NCBI RefSeq assembly: GCF_021531715.1
Contig: NZ_JAFBIT010000001.1
Span: 62,001-126,000 of the forward strand
Length of the DNA: 64,000 nt
Reading direction: 5' to 3'
Source: Anaeromassilibacillus senegalensis
GTDB taxonomy: Bacteria; Bacillota; Clostridia; Oscillospirales; Acutalibacteraceae
Shown here: in pieces, positions 9,147 to 16,985 of the stretch
How positions within the stretch are numbered: the first letter of the stretch is position 1
How the letters are laid out: every line of letters begins with the position of its first letter
The notes under the pieces: model-generated
Told to the model about the DNA's origin: nothing
Seen by the model: only the letters and a program-made list of their open reading frames with translations
Databases searched by the model: none
Made by a program: the position numbers and the translations under genes

Positions 9147-9176
9147 GGAGTTTGAGTTTCCTTTCGGGAAATGATA

Positions 9177-10100
9177 TTACCGAGTCTTGACCGGCTGTGC
9201 GAGAATCTCCGCCTTGCGGTTCAGAAGATCGTCGGAGAATACGGCGGCCTCAAAGGCTTCCACGCCGATGCGGTCAATGGCCTTGCCGAGGCGCTCCTTC
9301 TGGTAGGCGTTTTCCTTGAACCACAGCATTGTCTTTTCGAGCAGCGGCTCAATTTCCTCGCGCGTGACGAGACGGCTCAGCGGCGTGCCCATGCGGGTGT
9401 GCTTGCCCCATGTGCCGCCGACGTAGATGCGGTAACGCACGTCGCTCTCGTGGCGGACGGCCTTGAACGGACATTTACCCGTGCACACGCCGCACTGCAG
9501 GCAGTTTTCGCCGATGACGAGCTTGCCGTTTTCCACATGTGCCGCCTTCGAGGGGCAGCTTTTCTCGATGATGCACACCTTGCAGCCGCGGCAGTCCGAC
9601 ACCTCGAAGTTCGGGGCGCGGCGGCCCTCCACGCCAAAGTCGTTGAGCGAGGGCTTCATGCAGCTGTTCGGACATCCGCCGATGCCGATCTTGAACTTGT
9701 GCGGCAGTTTTACATCCGCCCAGCCGATGTAGTATTTCTCGTGCAGCTCTTTGGCGAGCGCCTGCGTGTCGTAGTTGCCGTAGACGCAGGTCGTGCCCTT
9801 GCAGGCTGTGATCGGGCGGATCTTCGCGCCGGTGCCGCCGAAGTAGAGACCGCGCTCTGCGGCGTACACACACGCTTCGTCGATTTTTTCAAACGGGATG
9901 CCGACGACCTCGGCTGCAAGACGCGAGGTGAAGGCGACCTTGCCGTTGCCGTACTTCTCGGCGATCTCAGAGATGGTGCGCAAATCCTCTGCGCTGAAGA
10001 CAGCGCCCGCGGGGACGATTCTGCCGGAGAACAGCTCCGTACCGCGGTTAATCAGGAAACCGCGCGCTTTAACGGCAGCGATCTGATCGGGTTTAAGCAT
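9177..10100 (-). CDS. Siroheme/[4Fe-4S] sulfite-nitrite reductase-like ferredoxin protein
   Basis: A 307-residue protein with a reductase-type N-terminal domain. It has the paired-cysteine siroheme/Fe-S motifs ACKGTTCVYG and GGCPNSCMKPS, then an inserted two-cluster ferredoxin domain (CRGCKVCIIEKSCP and CLQCGVCTGKCP). This layout resembles AsrC-like and other small anaerobic sulfite reductases. The natural substrate is uncertain because AsrA/AsrB partners are not nearby. The ATG at 10100 follows AAGGAGGAATTC; the upstream extension is promoter DNA. It is the first gene of an operon with an iron-chelate importer. Confidence 0.82.
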   Translation of the reverse strand: MLKPDQIAAVKARGFLINRGTELFSGRIVPAGAVFSAEDLRTISEIAEKYGNGKVAFTSRLAAEVVGIPFEKIDEACVYAAERGLYFGGTGAKIRPITACKGTTCVYGNYDTQALAKELHEKYYIGWADVKLPHKFKIGIGGCPNSCMKPSLNDFGVEGRRAPNFEVSDCRGCKVCIIEKSCPSKAAHVENGKLVIGENCLQCGVCTGKCPFKAVRHESDVRYRIYVGGTWGKHTRMGTPLSRLVTREEIEPLLEKTMLWFKENAYQKERLGKAIDRIGVEAFEAAVFSDDLLNRKAEILAQPVKTR

Positions 10101-10140
10101 GATGAATTCCTCCTTGGCTATGTAGCGATTTCTGTACTGT

Positions 10141-10169
10141 ATTTTACATGATTTCTTCGAAAATATCAA
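10141..10169 (-). promoter_or_regulatory. Promoter of the reductase-iron transporter operon
   Basis: Minus strand TTGATA (10164-10169), 17-base spacer, TAAAAT (10141-10146), about 40 bases before the start codon. Confidence 0.7.
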
Positions 10170-10219
10170 TTTCCCCGGCAAAGATTTTGCAAAAGAAATG
10201 AAAAAAGAGGGAAAGGATA

Positions 10220-10248
10220 TTGGATTTCACACGAAACTGTGGTAGAAT
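10220..10248 (+). promoter_or_regulatory. Promoter of the SH3 lipoprotein-TrkA operon
   Basis: TTGGAT (10220-10225), 17-base spacer, TAGAAT (10243-10248). It lies 65 bases before the lipoprotein ATG and diverges from the reductase promoter. Confidence 0.65.
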
Positions 10249-10312
10249 AAGGCATAGCCTGTAAGGGTGGGAAAATCCTGCCTGCGCGGAATTTGAAAGG
10301 AGCAGAGATTTT

Positions 10313-10951
10313 ATGAAATCCAGAAGATTTGGCATACATGCAAACAGGCATTTTCTGAAAAAAGCGATGCTTGCGGTGGCCTGCGCCGCTCTTGCGCTGT
10401 GCCTTGCCGCGTGCGGCGGCGGGAATTCCGGAAAGACCTCGCCCTCGCCGAGCCCGAGCATAGAGCCTACCGCAACGCCTGCACCGGTCGTGGAGACCGT
10501 GAAGGTTGCGACCGTCTCCGAAATCGATGGCCCGCTCAACATCCGCAGCGAAGCGAATATGGATTCGGAAATCCTCGGCGAAGCGTACACCGGGGATAAG
10601 TTCGAGGTGCTCACCGAAAACTACACGGGTCTCTGGCATGAGATTTCATATAACGGCGGCAAGGCGTATGTTTACGCCGAATTTGTCACGGTTTCCGAAA
10701 TGGATAAGACTGCATTGAACGCGCCGACTGCGACGGCGGACCCCAATGCCACGGCGGACCCCAATGCCACGGCAGATCCCAATGCCACGGCAGATCCCAA
10801 CGCGACGGCCGAGCCGCAGGCGACCGCAACGCCTGACCCCAACGCGCCGATCACGGTGAACGGCAGTGGCCGCGAAAATACCTCCGCAGCCTCCTCCGAC
10901 GGCGTGACAGCGGAGGGCCTGCGCGATACCGAGGATCCGGAGCGCCGGTAA
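10313..10951 (+). CDS. SH3b-domain lipoprotein with Ala-Asp-Pro-Asn-Ala-Thr repeat tail
   Basis: A 212-residue exported protein. A basic N-terminus and hydrophobic stretch end in LCLAAC, a lipobox. A Pro/Ser/Thr linker leads to one bacterial SH3 domain (about residues 60-125: LNIRSEANMDSEILGEAY, then WHEISYNGGKAYVYAEFV). A low-complexity tail follows, with four copies of a six-residue ADPNAT unit encoded by an 18-bp tandem repeat. SH3b domains of this type bind the cell wall. RBS GAAAGGAGC precedes the ATG. The tail is probably a wall spacer whose copy number may vary. Confidence 0.8.
   Translation: MKSRRFGIHANRHFLKKAMLAVACAALALCLAACGGGNSGKTSPSPSPSIEPTATPAPVVETVKVATVSEIDGPLNIRSEANMDSEILGEAYTGDKFEVLTENYTGLWHEISYNGGKAYVYAEFVTVSEMDKTALNAPTATADPNATADPNATADPNATADPNATAEPQATATPDPNAPITVNGSGRENTSAASSDGVTAEGLRDTEDPERR
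10733..10804 (+). repeat. 18-bp in-frame tandem repeat, four copies
   Basis: Four adjacent 18-base units start at 10733, 10751, 10769 and 10787. They differ at a few positions and keep the reading frame of the lipoprotein tail. Confidence 0.9.
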
Positions 10952-10964
10952 GAAAGGACAGCAC

Positions 10965-11585
10965 ATGAATGTTTTGGTTATAGGCTGCGGCATGCTCGGG
11001 CGCAAGATCGCCCAGACGCTCGACCGCATGGGTTGGGATGTCTCCGCGATGGATGCGCGCGAGAGCGAGCTGGAGCTGCTTTCGGAGAACTTCGGCGGCG
11101 TGACGTTCCGCGGCTACCCGATGGATCTGCGCGACCTGCGGCAGGCGGGCATCGAGAGTTGCGACGCGGTGGCGGTCACCACGGCGGATGACAATCTGAA
11201 TATCGCCGTGGCGCAGATTGCGCGCGATTACTTCGGCATCTCCAATGTTGTGGCGCGCGTTTCCGACCCCGCGCGCGAGTCGATTTTTGAAAACCTCGGG
11301 CTGCGCACAGTCTGCCCGACCAATCTGGCGGGCGATACGATCGTCAACGTGCTGACCGGCGAGCGTGCTTCGGCGCGTCTGGAGTTTGGCCTGCACACCG
11401 TATCCTTCCTCGTGCGCCCAGCGGAAAAGCATCAGCTCGGCAAAATGCTCTGGGAGCTGCACGGCTACGCCGGGGAGGAAATCTTCGGCGTGATCCGCGA
11501 AAACGGCACCTTCCTGCTGCGCTCAACGGAAGAGATCCGCCCGCAGGCGGGGGACAGCATCGTATACGCCAAGAAGGTGGACTGA
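10965..11585 (+). CDS. TrkA-type NAD-binding regulator (RCK domain), first copy
   Basis: A 206-residue cytoplasmic protein with an RCK-N Rossmann domain (nucleotide loop VIGCGMLGRK at the very N-terminus) and a short RCK-C domain. Proteins of this size gate K+ uptake channels (Trk/Ktr type) in response to nucleotides. It starts 13 bases after the lipoprotein gene and 19 bases before a second TrkA-like gene. No TrkH/KtrB channel gene is nearby, so the partner is encoded elsewhere. The acidic residue that closes NAD-binding strand 2 is present (MDARESE). Confidence 0.85.
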   Translation: MNVLVIGCGMLGRKIAQTLDRMGWDVSAMDARESELELLSENFGGVTFRGYPMDLRDLRQAGIESCDAVAVTTADDNLNIAVAQIARDYFGISNVVARVSDPARESIFENLGLRTVCPTNLAGDTIVNVLTGERASARLEFGLHTVSFLVRPAEKHQLGKMLWELHGYAGEEIFGVIRENGTFLLRSTEEIRPQAGDSIVYAKKVD

Positions 11586-11604
11586 GCGGGAAAGGATTAA
11601 GTAC

Positions 11605-12276
11605 ATGACAATTGTGATTATGGGCGGCGGCAAGGTGGGCGAAAGCCTCGCACGCCGCATTCTGGAGGGCCGCCATGAGGTGCGCCTGATTGAGATCGAC
11701 AAGCTGCGCTGCGTGCAGATCGCGAACGATCTGGATGTCGAGATCATCTGCGGCGACGGTACAAATATCAGCACGCTGCAAAAGGCCGGTGTGCAGGATT
11801 CGGACTGCTTCATCGCGATCTCCGGCAACGACGCGGACAACCTTGTGGCGTCCCAGCTTGCGAAGAAGCATTTCGGCGCGAAAAAGGTCATTGCGCGCGC
11901 GAACGACCCGCGCAACCTCGAGACCATGCGCATCCTCGGCGTCGATTACGCCGTGAGCAGCACGGAGATCATCGCCCAGCTCATCGAGCAGGAGGCGAAC
12001 CTGATGGAGTTCCATCTCGTCGCCTCGCTCAATAAGGGGCGCGGGCAGATCTGCTCGGTTACGCTGCACGATATGTCCGCCATCCACGGCCGGGAGGTCA
12101 AGACGCTCGTTTTTCCGAAGGGCTCGCTGTTGATCTCCATTGTGCGCGGCGACAAGCTGATTATCCCGAGCGGCGATACCGTTCTGCAGAGCGGTGACGA
12201 GATCATCGCCGTCTGCGAGGAGCGTTCCAAAAAGGCGCTCATCAAGCTGATGAACAGCACGCGCAGCGAAGCGTGA
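11605..12276 (+). CDS. TrkA-type NAD-binding regulator (RCK domain), second copy
   Basis: A 223-residue paralogue of the preceding product. It has the glycine loop IMGGGKVGES, the acidic residue after strand 2 (LIEIDK), the GDGTN block and a complete RCK-C domain ending near IIAVCEERS. Two adjacent single-RCK genes suggest a hetero-oligomeric gating ring for a K+ transporter. The pair may also respond to c-di-AMP, as some RCK-C domains do; this is inference from the family. A terminator 48 bases downstream ends the unit. Confidence 0.87.
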   Translation: MTIVIMGGGKVGESLARRILEGRHEVRLIEIDKLRCVQIANDLDVEIICGDGTNISTLQKAGVQDSDCFIAISGNDADNLVASQLAKKHFGAKKVIARANDPRNLETMRILGVDYAVSSTEIIAQLIEQEANLMEFHLVASLNKGRGQICSVTLHDMSAIHGREVKTLVFPKGSLLISIVRGDKLIIPSGDTVLQSGDEIIAVCEERSKKALIKLMNSTRSEA

Positions 12277-12324
12277 GCGGCGGTGTGATGCGGTTCGAGG
12301 CGCTTTTGTGCGCGATTGAAAATG

Positions 12325-12367
12325 AACAAGCCCGGCAGTCTGGAAATCCATGACTGCCGGGCTTGTT
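12325..12367. terminator. Bidirectional intrinsic terminator
   Basis: A perfect 16-bp stem (12325-12340 with 12352-12367) separates the convergent TrkA and alpha-galactosidase genes. Confidence 0.85.
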
Positions 12368-12378
12368 GAATTTTACAA

Positions 12379-14553
12379 TTATTTTGCGACGAAATGCTTC
12401 ACGACGCTTTCACCGTCCTGATAGACGGCGCGGGTCAGGTTGACGCCCGCGTTCATCAGTAGAGCGCCGGAATATACCTCGCCGGTATCCGTATCGGTGT
12501 AGAGCTTTTCGGGGTCAAGGCCGCGTAGGCGCTGGACGTAGAACATCGTTTCCGGCATGCGCATCACGACGCTCGTGAGCATCGCCTCGTTCTTATCCGG
12601 GGAAACGAATTCCCATGCGCAGCGGAATGCATCGTCCGTCGGCGCAATCAGGCGATAGAGGTCGCCCTCGCGGACGAGTCGGTTGTATTTGCGGTAGTCC
12701 TGAATCTGCTCGCGAACCTGCGCCTTTTCCTCTTCGGTCAGCTTTCTCGGGTCGAGCTCATAGCCGAAGGTGCCGCACATCGCGACGTTCGCGCGCGTGG
12801 AAAGCGGGGTGCGCGGGCGCGCCGCCACATGCGCGCCGAAGGTGGAAACCGGGTAGCACATCGAGGTACCGAACTGGATCGTCAGGCGCTCGATGGCGTC
12901 GGTGTTGTCGCTGCACCAGATCTGCGGCGAGTAGTAGAGCATACCGGGGTCGAAGCGTCCGCCGCCGCCCGAGCAATTCTCGAAGAGGATGTCCGGGAAA
13001 GCCTTGACGAAACGGTCCATCAACTCGTATGTGCCCAGCACAAAGCGGTGCATGATCTCCTTCTGGCGTTCCGGGGGCAGCAGCGCGGAGCCGGCCTCGG
13101 TGATATTGCGGTTGAAGTCCCATTTCACGTAGTCGATCTTGTTATTCTGGAGCACGCTGCACATCTGCTCAAAGATGTTGTCGCGCACATCCTTTCTGGA
13201 CATATCGAGCACGTACTGCATGCGCGCGGGCGAATTCTCGCGGCCCCGCACATGCAGGCACCAGTCAGGGTGCGCGCGGTAGAGGTCGCTGTCTGGCGAG
13301 ATCATCTCCGGCTCGTACCAGATGCCAAATTTCAACCCCTCGGCGTTGACGCGATCAATGAGCTTTGCGAGACCACCCTTGAGCTTCGTTTCGTTGACGT
13401 ACCAATCGCCCAGCGAGGAATCGTCGAGGTTGCGGTGGCCGAACCAGCCGTCGTCCATGACGAGCATATCGACACCCATTTTCGCCGCCTCGTGCGCAAA
13501 GGCCACGAGCTTGTCGTCGTCAAAATCGAAGTACGCGGCCTCCCAGCTGTTGATGAGCACCGGGCGCTCGATATCGCGCCACGGACTCTTGATGAGGTGC
13601 TTCCTATACGTGCGGTGGAAGATGCGGCTCATTTCGCCGACGCCCTTGTCCGTGTAAACCATCACGGCTTCCGGCGCGGTGAAGGATTCGCCCGGCTCGA
13701 GCCGCCAGGTGAAATCGGTCGGATTGATGCCCGCGATCAGGCGCGTCGTATTGAATCCGTCCACCTCAATATCGATCGCGAAGTTGCCGCTGTATACGAG
13801 GTTCACGCCGTAGACCTCGCCGCTTTCCTCGGAAGAACCGTGTTTCTTGAGCGCGACAAACGGGTTGTGGTTGTGGGAGGAGGAGCCGCGCTTGCTCGCG
13901 ATGGACTGGATGCCGTGGCAGAGCGGACGCTCGGTGACGGTGCGCTCCTTGAACCATTTGCCGTAGAGATGCACCATGTCGTAATCCATCGTCGGCAGTT
14001 CGAGGCACGTGCTGTACACGCGTTCAAGCTCCATCACAGCGTCGGAATCGTTCTCGATGACCGCGCTGCGCGTCATGACAGGCAGGTCGCTGTAAACGGT
14101 GTAATACAGCTTCACCACAGCGCCGGTCACGCTGTCGCGCGTCGTGACTTCCAGCGTTTCGCTGTCGCCGTTCTCGTCGCGCAGGGAGGGCAGTCCGCAG
14201 AGCGCGGGCTTTTCCGCGAGAATGCGGTGCGAGACGTAGCGCACGTCCGTGGAAATGTCGCCGTTGCGGTTACAGATCTGCAGGGCGGAGACGCGGAAAT
14301 CGCCGGTGCCGTTTACGGAATACTCGCTCGGCTGTACGTCCGGCGAGAAGCCGGAGGCGATGCAGTTCGGGTTGTCCGGCGAGAAGGAGGCGAACATGCC
14401 GCGGTCGAGCATGGACAGCAGGTTGTTGTCCGGCAGATACGCGCCGTAATACAGGTGCAGCAGATAGCCCTCGCTGTGCACGGCAAAGGCGTAGCTGGTG
14501 CTCACGGTGTCGAGCTTGAAAATCTTTTTGGAAGCATCAAATGTGATGGCCAT
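12379..14553 (-). CDS. Alpha-galactosidase, GH36 family
   Basis: A 724-residue cytoplasmic enzyme (no signal peptide) that hydrolyses alpha-1,6-galactosides such as melibiose and raffinose. The TIM-barrel core contains DMLVMDDGWFGHR, the nucleophile region KWDFNRNI with Asp near 479, the motif CSGGGGRFDPGML, and the acid/base region WCSDNTDAIERL with Asp near 549. An N-terminal beta-sandwich and C-terminal beta domain complete the usual ~720-residue length. The start at 14553 is supported by AAAGGAATG; the open frame above it is promoter DNA. It is transcribed alone from the promoter at 14603-14631. Confidence 0.94.
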   Translation of the reverse strand: MAITFDASKKIFKLDTVSTSYAFAVHSEGYLLHLYYGAYLPDNNLLSMLDRGMFASFSPDNPNCIASGFSPDVQPSEYSVNGTGDFRVSALQICNRNGDISTDVRYVSHRILAEKPALCGLPSLRDENGDSETLEVTTRDSVTGAVVKLYYTVYSDLPVMTRSAVIENDSDAVMELERVYSTCLELPTMDYDMVHLYGKWFKERTVTERPLCHGIQSIASKRGSSSHNHNPFVALKKHGSSEESGEVYGVNLVYSGNFAIDIEVDGFNTTRLIAGINPTDFTWRLEPGESFTAPEAVMVYTDKGVGEMSRIFHRTYRKHLIKSPWRDIERPVLINSWEAAYFDFDDDKLVAFAHEAAKMGVDMLVMDDGWFGHRNLDDSSLGDWYVNETKLKGGLAKLIDRVNAEGLKFGIWYEPEMISPDSDLYRAHPDWCLHVRGRENSPARMQYVLDMSRKDVRDNIFEQMCSVLQNNKIDYVKWDFNRNITEAGSALLPPERQKEIMHRFVLGTYELMDRFVKAFPDILFENCSGGGGRFDPGMLYYSPQIWCSDNTDAIERLTIQFGTSMCYPVSTFGAHVAARPRTPLSTRANVAMCGTFGYELDPRKLTEEEKAQVREQIQDYRKYNRLVREGDLYRLIAPTDDAFRCAWEFVSPDKNEAMLTSVVMRMPETMFYVQRLRGLDPEKLYTDTDTGEVYSGALLMNAGVNLTRAVYQDGESVVKHFVAK

Positions 14554-14602
14554 AGTATCATTCCTTTCCAGAAATTTGCAAACACGTTTTGATCTGTTTC
14601 TC

Positions 14603-14631
14603 ATTATATCGTCTTCCCGCCCCGCGCGCAA
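14603..14631 (-). promoter_or_regulatory. Alpha-galactosidase promoter
   Basis: Minus strand TTGCGC (14626-14631), 17-base spacer, perfect TATAAT (14603-14608). An imperfect palindrome TCAAAACG/TGTTTGCA just downstream (about 14576-14591) resembles a LacI-family or cre-like operator. Confidence 0.75.
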
Positions 14632-14667
14632 TATGATTTTGTTGCCTAAATTTGATGCTTTGCGCAG

Positions 14668-14694
14668 AAAAAGGCCCGCCTGTTCAGGCGGGCC
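14668..14694 (-). terminator. Terminator of the amidase gene
   Basis: A 10-bp G+C stem (14673-14682 with 14685-14694) is followed on the minus strand by TTTTT, eight bases past the amidase stop. Confidence 0.85.
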
Positions 14695-14701
14695 GGGAAA
14701 G

Positions 14702-16669
14702 TTATTTCATAGCGGCGACGCGCTTCGCAATGTCGCGCCGGAAAGTATCCATCGTGTAAGAGGTGCCGAGCGCATCCCAAAGGTGCTCAGGATCGCCGTG
14801 CGCGGAGGCAACGCCGGTATATGAGCCTTCGGAGTGTGAGATGATAACGCCTTTTTCGAGCGGATCCAGCTCATATGCAACGCACAGCTCAGCGAAGAGC
14901 TCCGTCGCCGTGGTATAGGTGCCGGCGACGTATGCGATCGCCGCGCCGGTATTGACACAGTAGAAGCTGTTGGAGGAACTGTAAATGATGCTGGACGGCT
15001 CGCACATTTCAACGCCGATGTGCGTGTTGTTCGCTGTACCGCCGGCGTGCCAGCCGCGCATGTTCCAGGGAAGAATCTGGTAAACCGTGCCGTCCGACTG
15101 CAGGAATGCATGAGGGCAGACCTCGCGGCCGTCGGGATTGTAGGTGTTGAAGGAATCCGCAAACGCCTTGGCGCTCGGCTGACCGGCGCCGACGGAGTGC
15201 AGCATCAGGCCTTCAACACGAATACGTTTGTTGGTGATATAGCAATCATTCTTTGTAGCATACTGCTGGATGATATTCAGCGTGCTTGTGCTGGGAATTG
15301 TCAGATCCTCCGAGGGCGTCGGCGTGGGAGAAGGCGTCGGGGTTGCCGTGAGGTATGAGGTGACTTTTACGTAATCCGAGCAAACATATCCTGTATATGT
15401 GTTGTACCGGACGTAATACCAGTCTGGGTTGCTCATGTCAAAAATCTTGATTGCACCGTCAGTCGGCATGGTAACCAAAATAGTATAGTTCGTTCCCGGT
15501 CCCTGTCGCAGGTTGACATAGGTTGTCGCCTTGCCCAGTGCGATGGCTGTGGTGGGCTTAGGCGTGGGAGAAGCCGTGGGCTTCGGTGTCGGCGTAGCGG
15601 TCGGCTTGGGTGTCGGTGTGGCTGTACCGAGCCTGACCTTCAGATAGTCGCCGGAGCAGTAGCCGTAAACATTCGCCGCAGTCTTGACGCGGTACCAGCC
15701 GTTGCTGCACTTCTCAATGACCGTGACCGTCGTGCCGCTCGGCAGAACGCCCAGAGAAGCGTAGCTTGTGCCCGGTCCCTTGCGGATGTTCAGCGCTGCC
15801 GTCGTCTTGGCAGTGCCGATCGGCTTCGGTGTCGGCGTAGGTGCAGGCTTCGGTGTAGCGGCCTTCTGAATCTGGATATACTGGGAGGACATATAGCCTG
15901 TATAGCTGCTGTACTTCACCTTGTACCAGTTCGGGTTCGAGGTGTCCAGTACCGTGATGGTCGCACCCTGCGGGACAGTCAGATAAATGCTGTAACCCGT
16001 TCCGGCGCCCGAACGCAGATTGACATAGGCCGTTGTCTTACCGGTCTGTGTCGCCGCAGGGTTCGGGGTTGCAGTAGGCTTGGGCGTGGCGGTCGGCGTC
16101 GTAGAAGGCTTTGCCGTCGGCGTGGCGGTGGGCTTCGGCGTCGCAGTGGCTGTGCCGATGGTGCCGGTAATCTGAATGTACTGCGCATACATATAGCCGA
16201 CATAGCTGCCGTACTGCACCTGATACCAGGAGGAGGTGGTCTTGGTCAGGACGGTGATGGTCGCGCCCTGCGGGACAACGAGGATGGAGGAATAGTTTGT
16301 TCCCGCGCCGCGTCTCAGGTTGACGTAAGCGGTGGTGCGCGCTGAATATTTCACGCCGGAAATGCTGCCCGAGCCAGAGGATTCTCCGATGATCTGAATA
16401 TAGTCGGAGCACATATAGCCTCTCTTTCCGGAGGGAGCCGTGATGCGGTACCAGCTCTTGTTGCTCGTATCGGTGATGGTGATCTGAGCGCCCTGCGGGA
16501 CGGTCTCGATGATCGAATATCCGGTTCCCGCGCCGGTGCGGAGATTGACGTAAGCCGTCGTTTTGCCGATTGTCGCCGCGCTCGCAGAGAGCGGGAAACA
16601 GAAAACGCTGGAAATCAGCAGAACGAAGGTCATCAGGAGAGACAGGAACCGCATACCTTTTTTTCTCAT
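14702..16669 (-). CDS. Secreted N-acetylmuramoyl-L-alanine amidase with five SH3b modules
   Basis: A 655-residue exported cell-wall hydrolase. The signal peptide ends near ASA at residue 31. Five SH3b modules follow, each opening with a variant of KTTAYVNLRTGAGTGYS. They are separated by Thr/Pro-rich ATPKPTATP linkers, longest between modules 2-3 and 4-5. The C-terminal ~180 residues form an amidase_2/PGRP-like domain. Candidate zinc ligands are in MLHSVGAG and HGDPEHLW, with CPHAFLQSDGTVYQILPW and GWHAGGTANNTHIGVEM between them. It probably cleaves the stem peptide from glycan strands; SH3b modules supply wall binding. It is monocistronic. Confidence 0.9.
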   Translation of the reverse strand: MRKKGMRFLSLLMTFVLLISSVFCFPLSASAATIGKTTAYVNLRTGAGTGYSIIETVPQGAQITITDTSNKSWYRITAPSGKRGYMCSDYIQIIGESSGSGSISGVKYSARTTAYVNLRRGAGTNYSSILVVPQGATITVLTKTTSSWYQVQYGSYVGYMYAQYIQITGTIGTATATPKPTATPTAKPSTTPTATPKPTATPNPAATQTGKTTAYVNLRSGAGTGYSIYLTVPQGATITVLDTSNPNWYKVKYSSYTGYMSSQYIQIQKAATPKPAPTPTPKPIGTAKTTAALNIRKGPGTSYASLGVLPSGTTVTVIEKCSNGWYRVKTAANVYGYCSGDYLKVRLGTATPTPKPTATPTPKPTASPTPKPTTAIALGKATTYVNLRQGPGTNYTILVTMPTDGAIKIFDMSNPDWYYVRYNTYTGYVCSDYVKVTSYLTATPTPSPTPTPSEDLTIPSTSTLNIIQQYATKNDCYITNKRIRVEGLMLHSVGAGQPSAKAFADSFNTYNPDGREVCPHAFLQSDGTVYQILPWNMRGWHAGGTANNTHIGVEMCEPSSIIYSSSNSFYCVNTGAAIAYVAGTYTTATELFAELCVAYELDPLEKGVIISHSEGSYTGVASAHGDPEHLWDALGTSYTMDTFRRDIAKRVAAMK

Positions 16670-16747
16670 GTCAAGATACCAACTTTCTTTAATATTTCCC
16701 CTATGGATCTGCCGAAGATATCATACGTGTCCGTAGCATATAAAATC

Positions 16748-16776
16748 ATTATACTGCACAATTTGTAATTTGGCAA
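16748..16776 (-). promoter_or_regulatory. Amidase promoter
   Basis: Minus strand TTGCCA (16771-16776), 17-base spacer, TATAAT (16748-16753), 79 bases before the start. The 316-base gap 16670-16985 is AT-rich and holds only this promoter and the divergent GH130 promoter. Confidence 0.8.
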
Positions 16777-16876
16777 TATAAAAAATATGTAGAAAGATAA
16801 TTTTGCATTTCTTTTGTAAAAAAGCATCCGAAGGAGGAGTCCGTGCGCGTATTCACTCAAAATTTCACCAAACCCC

Positions 16877-16930
16877 TTTACATTTCTCTCGGTTTGTATT
16901 ATAGTAATGGTAGATATGAAAGCGGTTGCA
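16877..16930 (+). promoter_or_regulatory. GH130 promoter with overlapping cre-like site
   Basis: TTTACA (16877-16882), 17-base spacer, TATAGT (16900-16905). TGAAAGCGGTTGCA at 16917-16930 matches the CcpA cre consensus at all but one position and sits just downstream of the start point, where CcpA would block elongation. Confidence 0.65.
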
Positions 16931-16985
16931 GATAGAAACTTTTATGCAGGCTGCTTTAAAATTACCTTATAAGGAGGAAATCATC

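Noticed and set aside
10733-10804. Possible CRISPR array
   Set aside because: Units are contiguous with no spacers and are in frame within a coding gene.
10672-10854. Antisense frame with repeated Ala-Val-Ala-Leu-Gly units
   Set aside because: It is only the reverse reading of the 18-bp tandem repeat in the lipoprotein gene.
15300-16150. Tandem repeats in the amidase gene as a mobile or satellite element
   Set aside because: They encode ordinary SH3b modules and Thr/Pro linkers and stay in frame.
16666-16860. 64-residue minus-strand frame upstream of the amidase
   Set aside because: It lies in AT-rich promoter DNA, overlaps the -10/-35 boxes and has no RBS.
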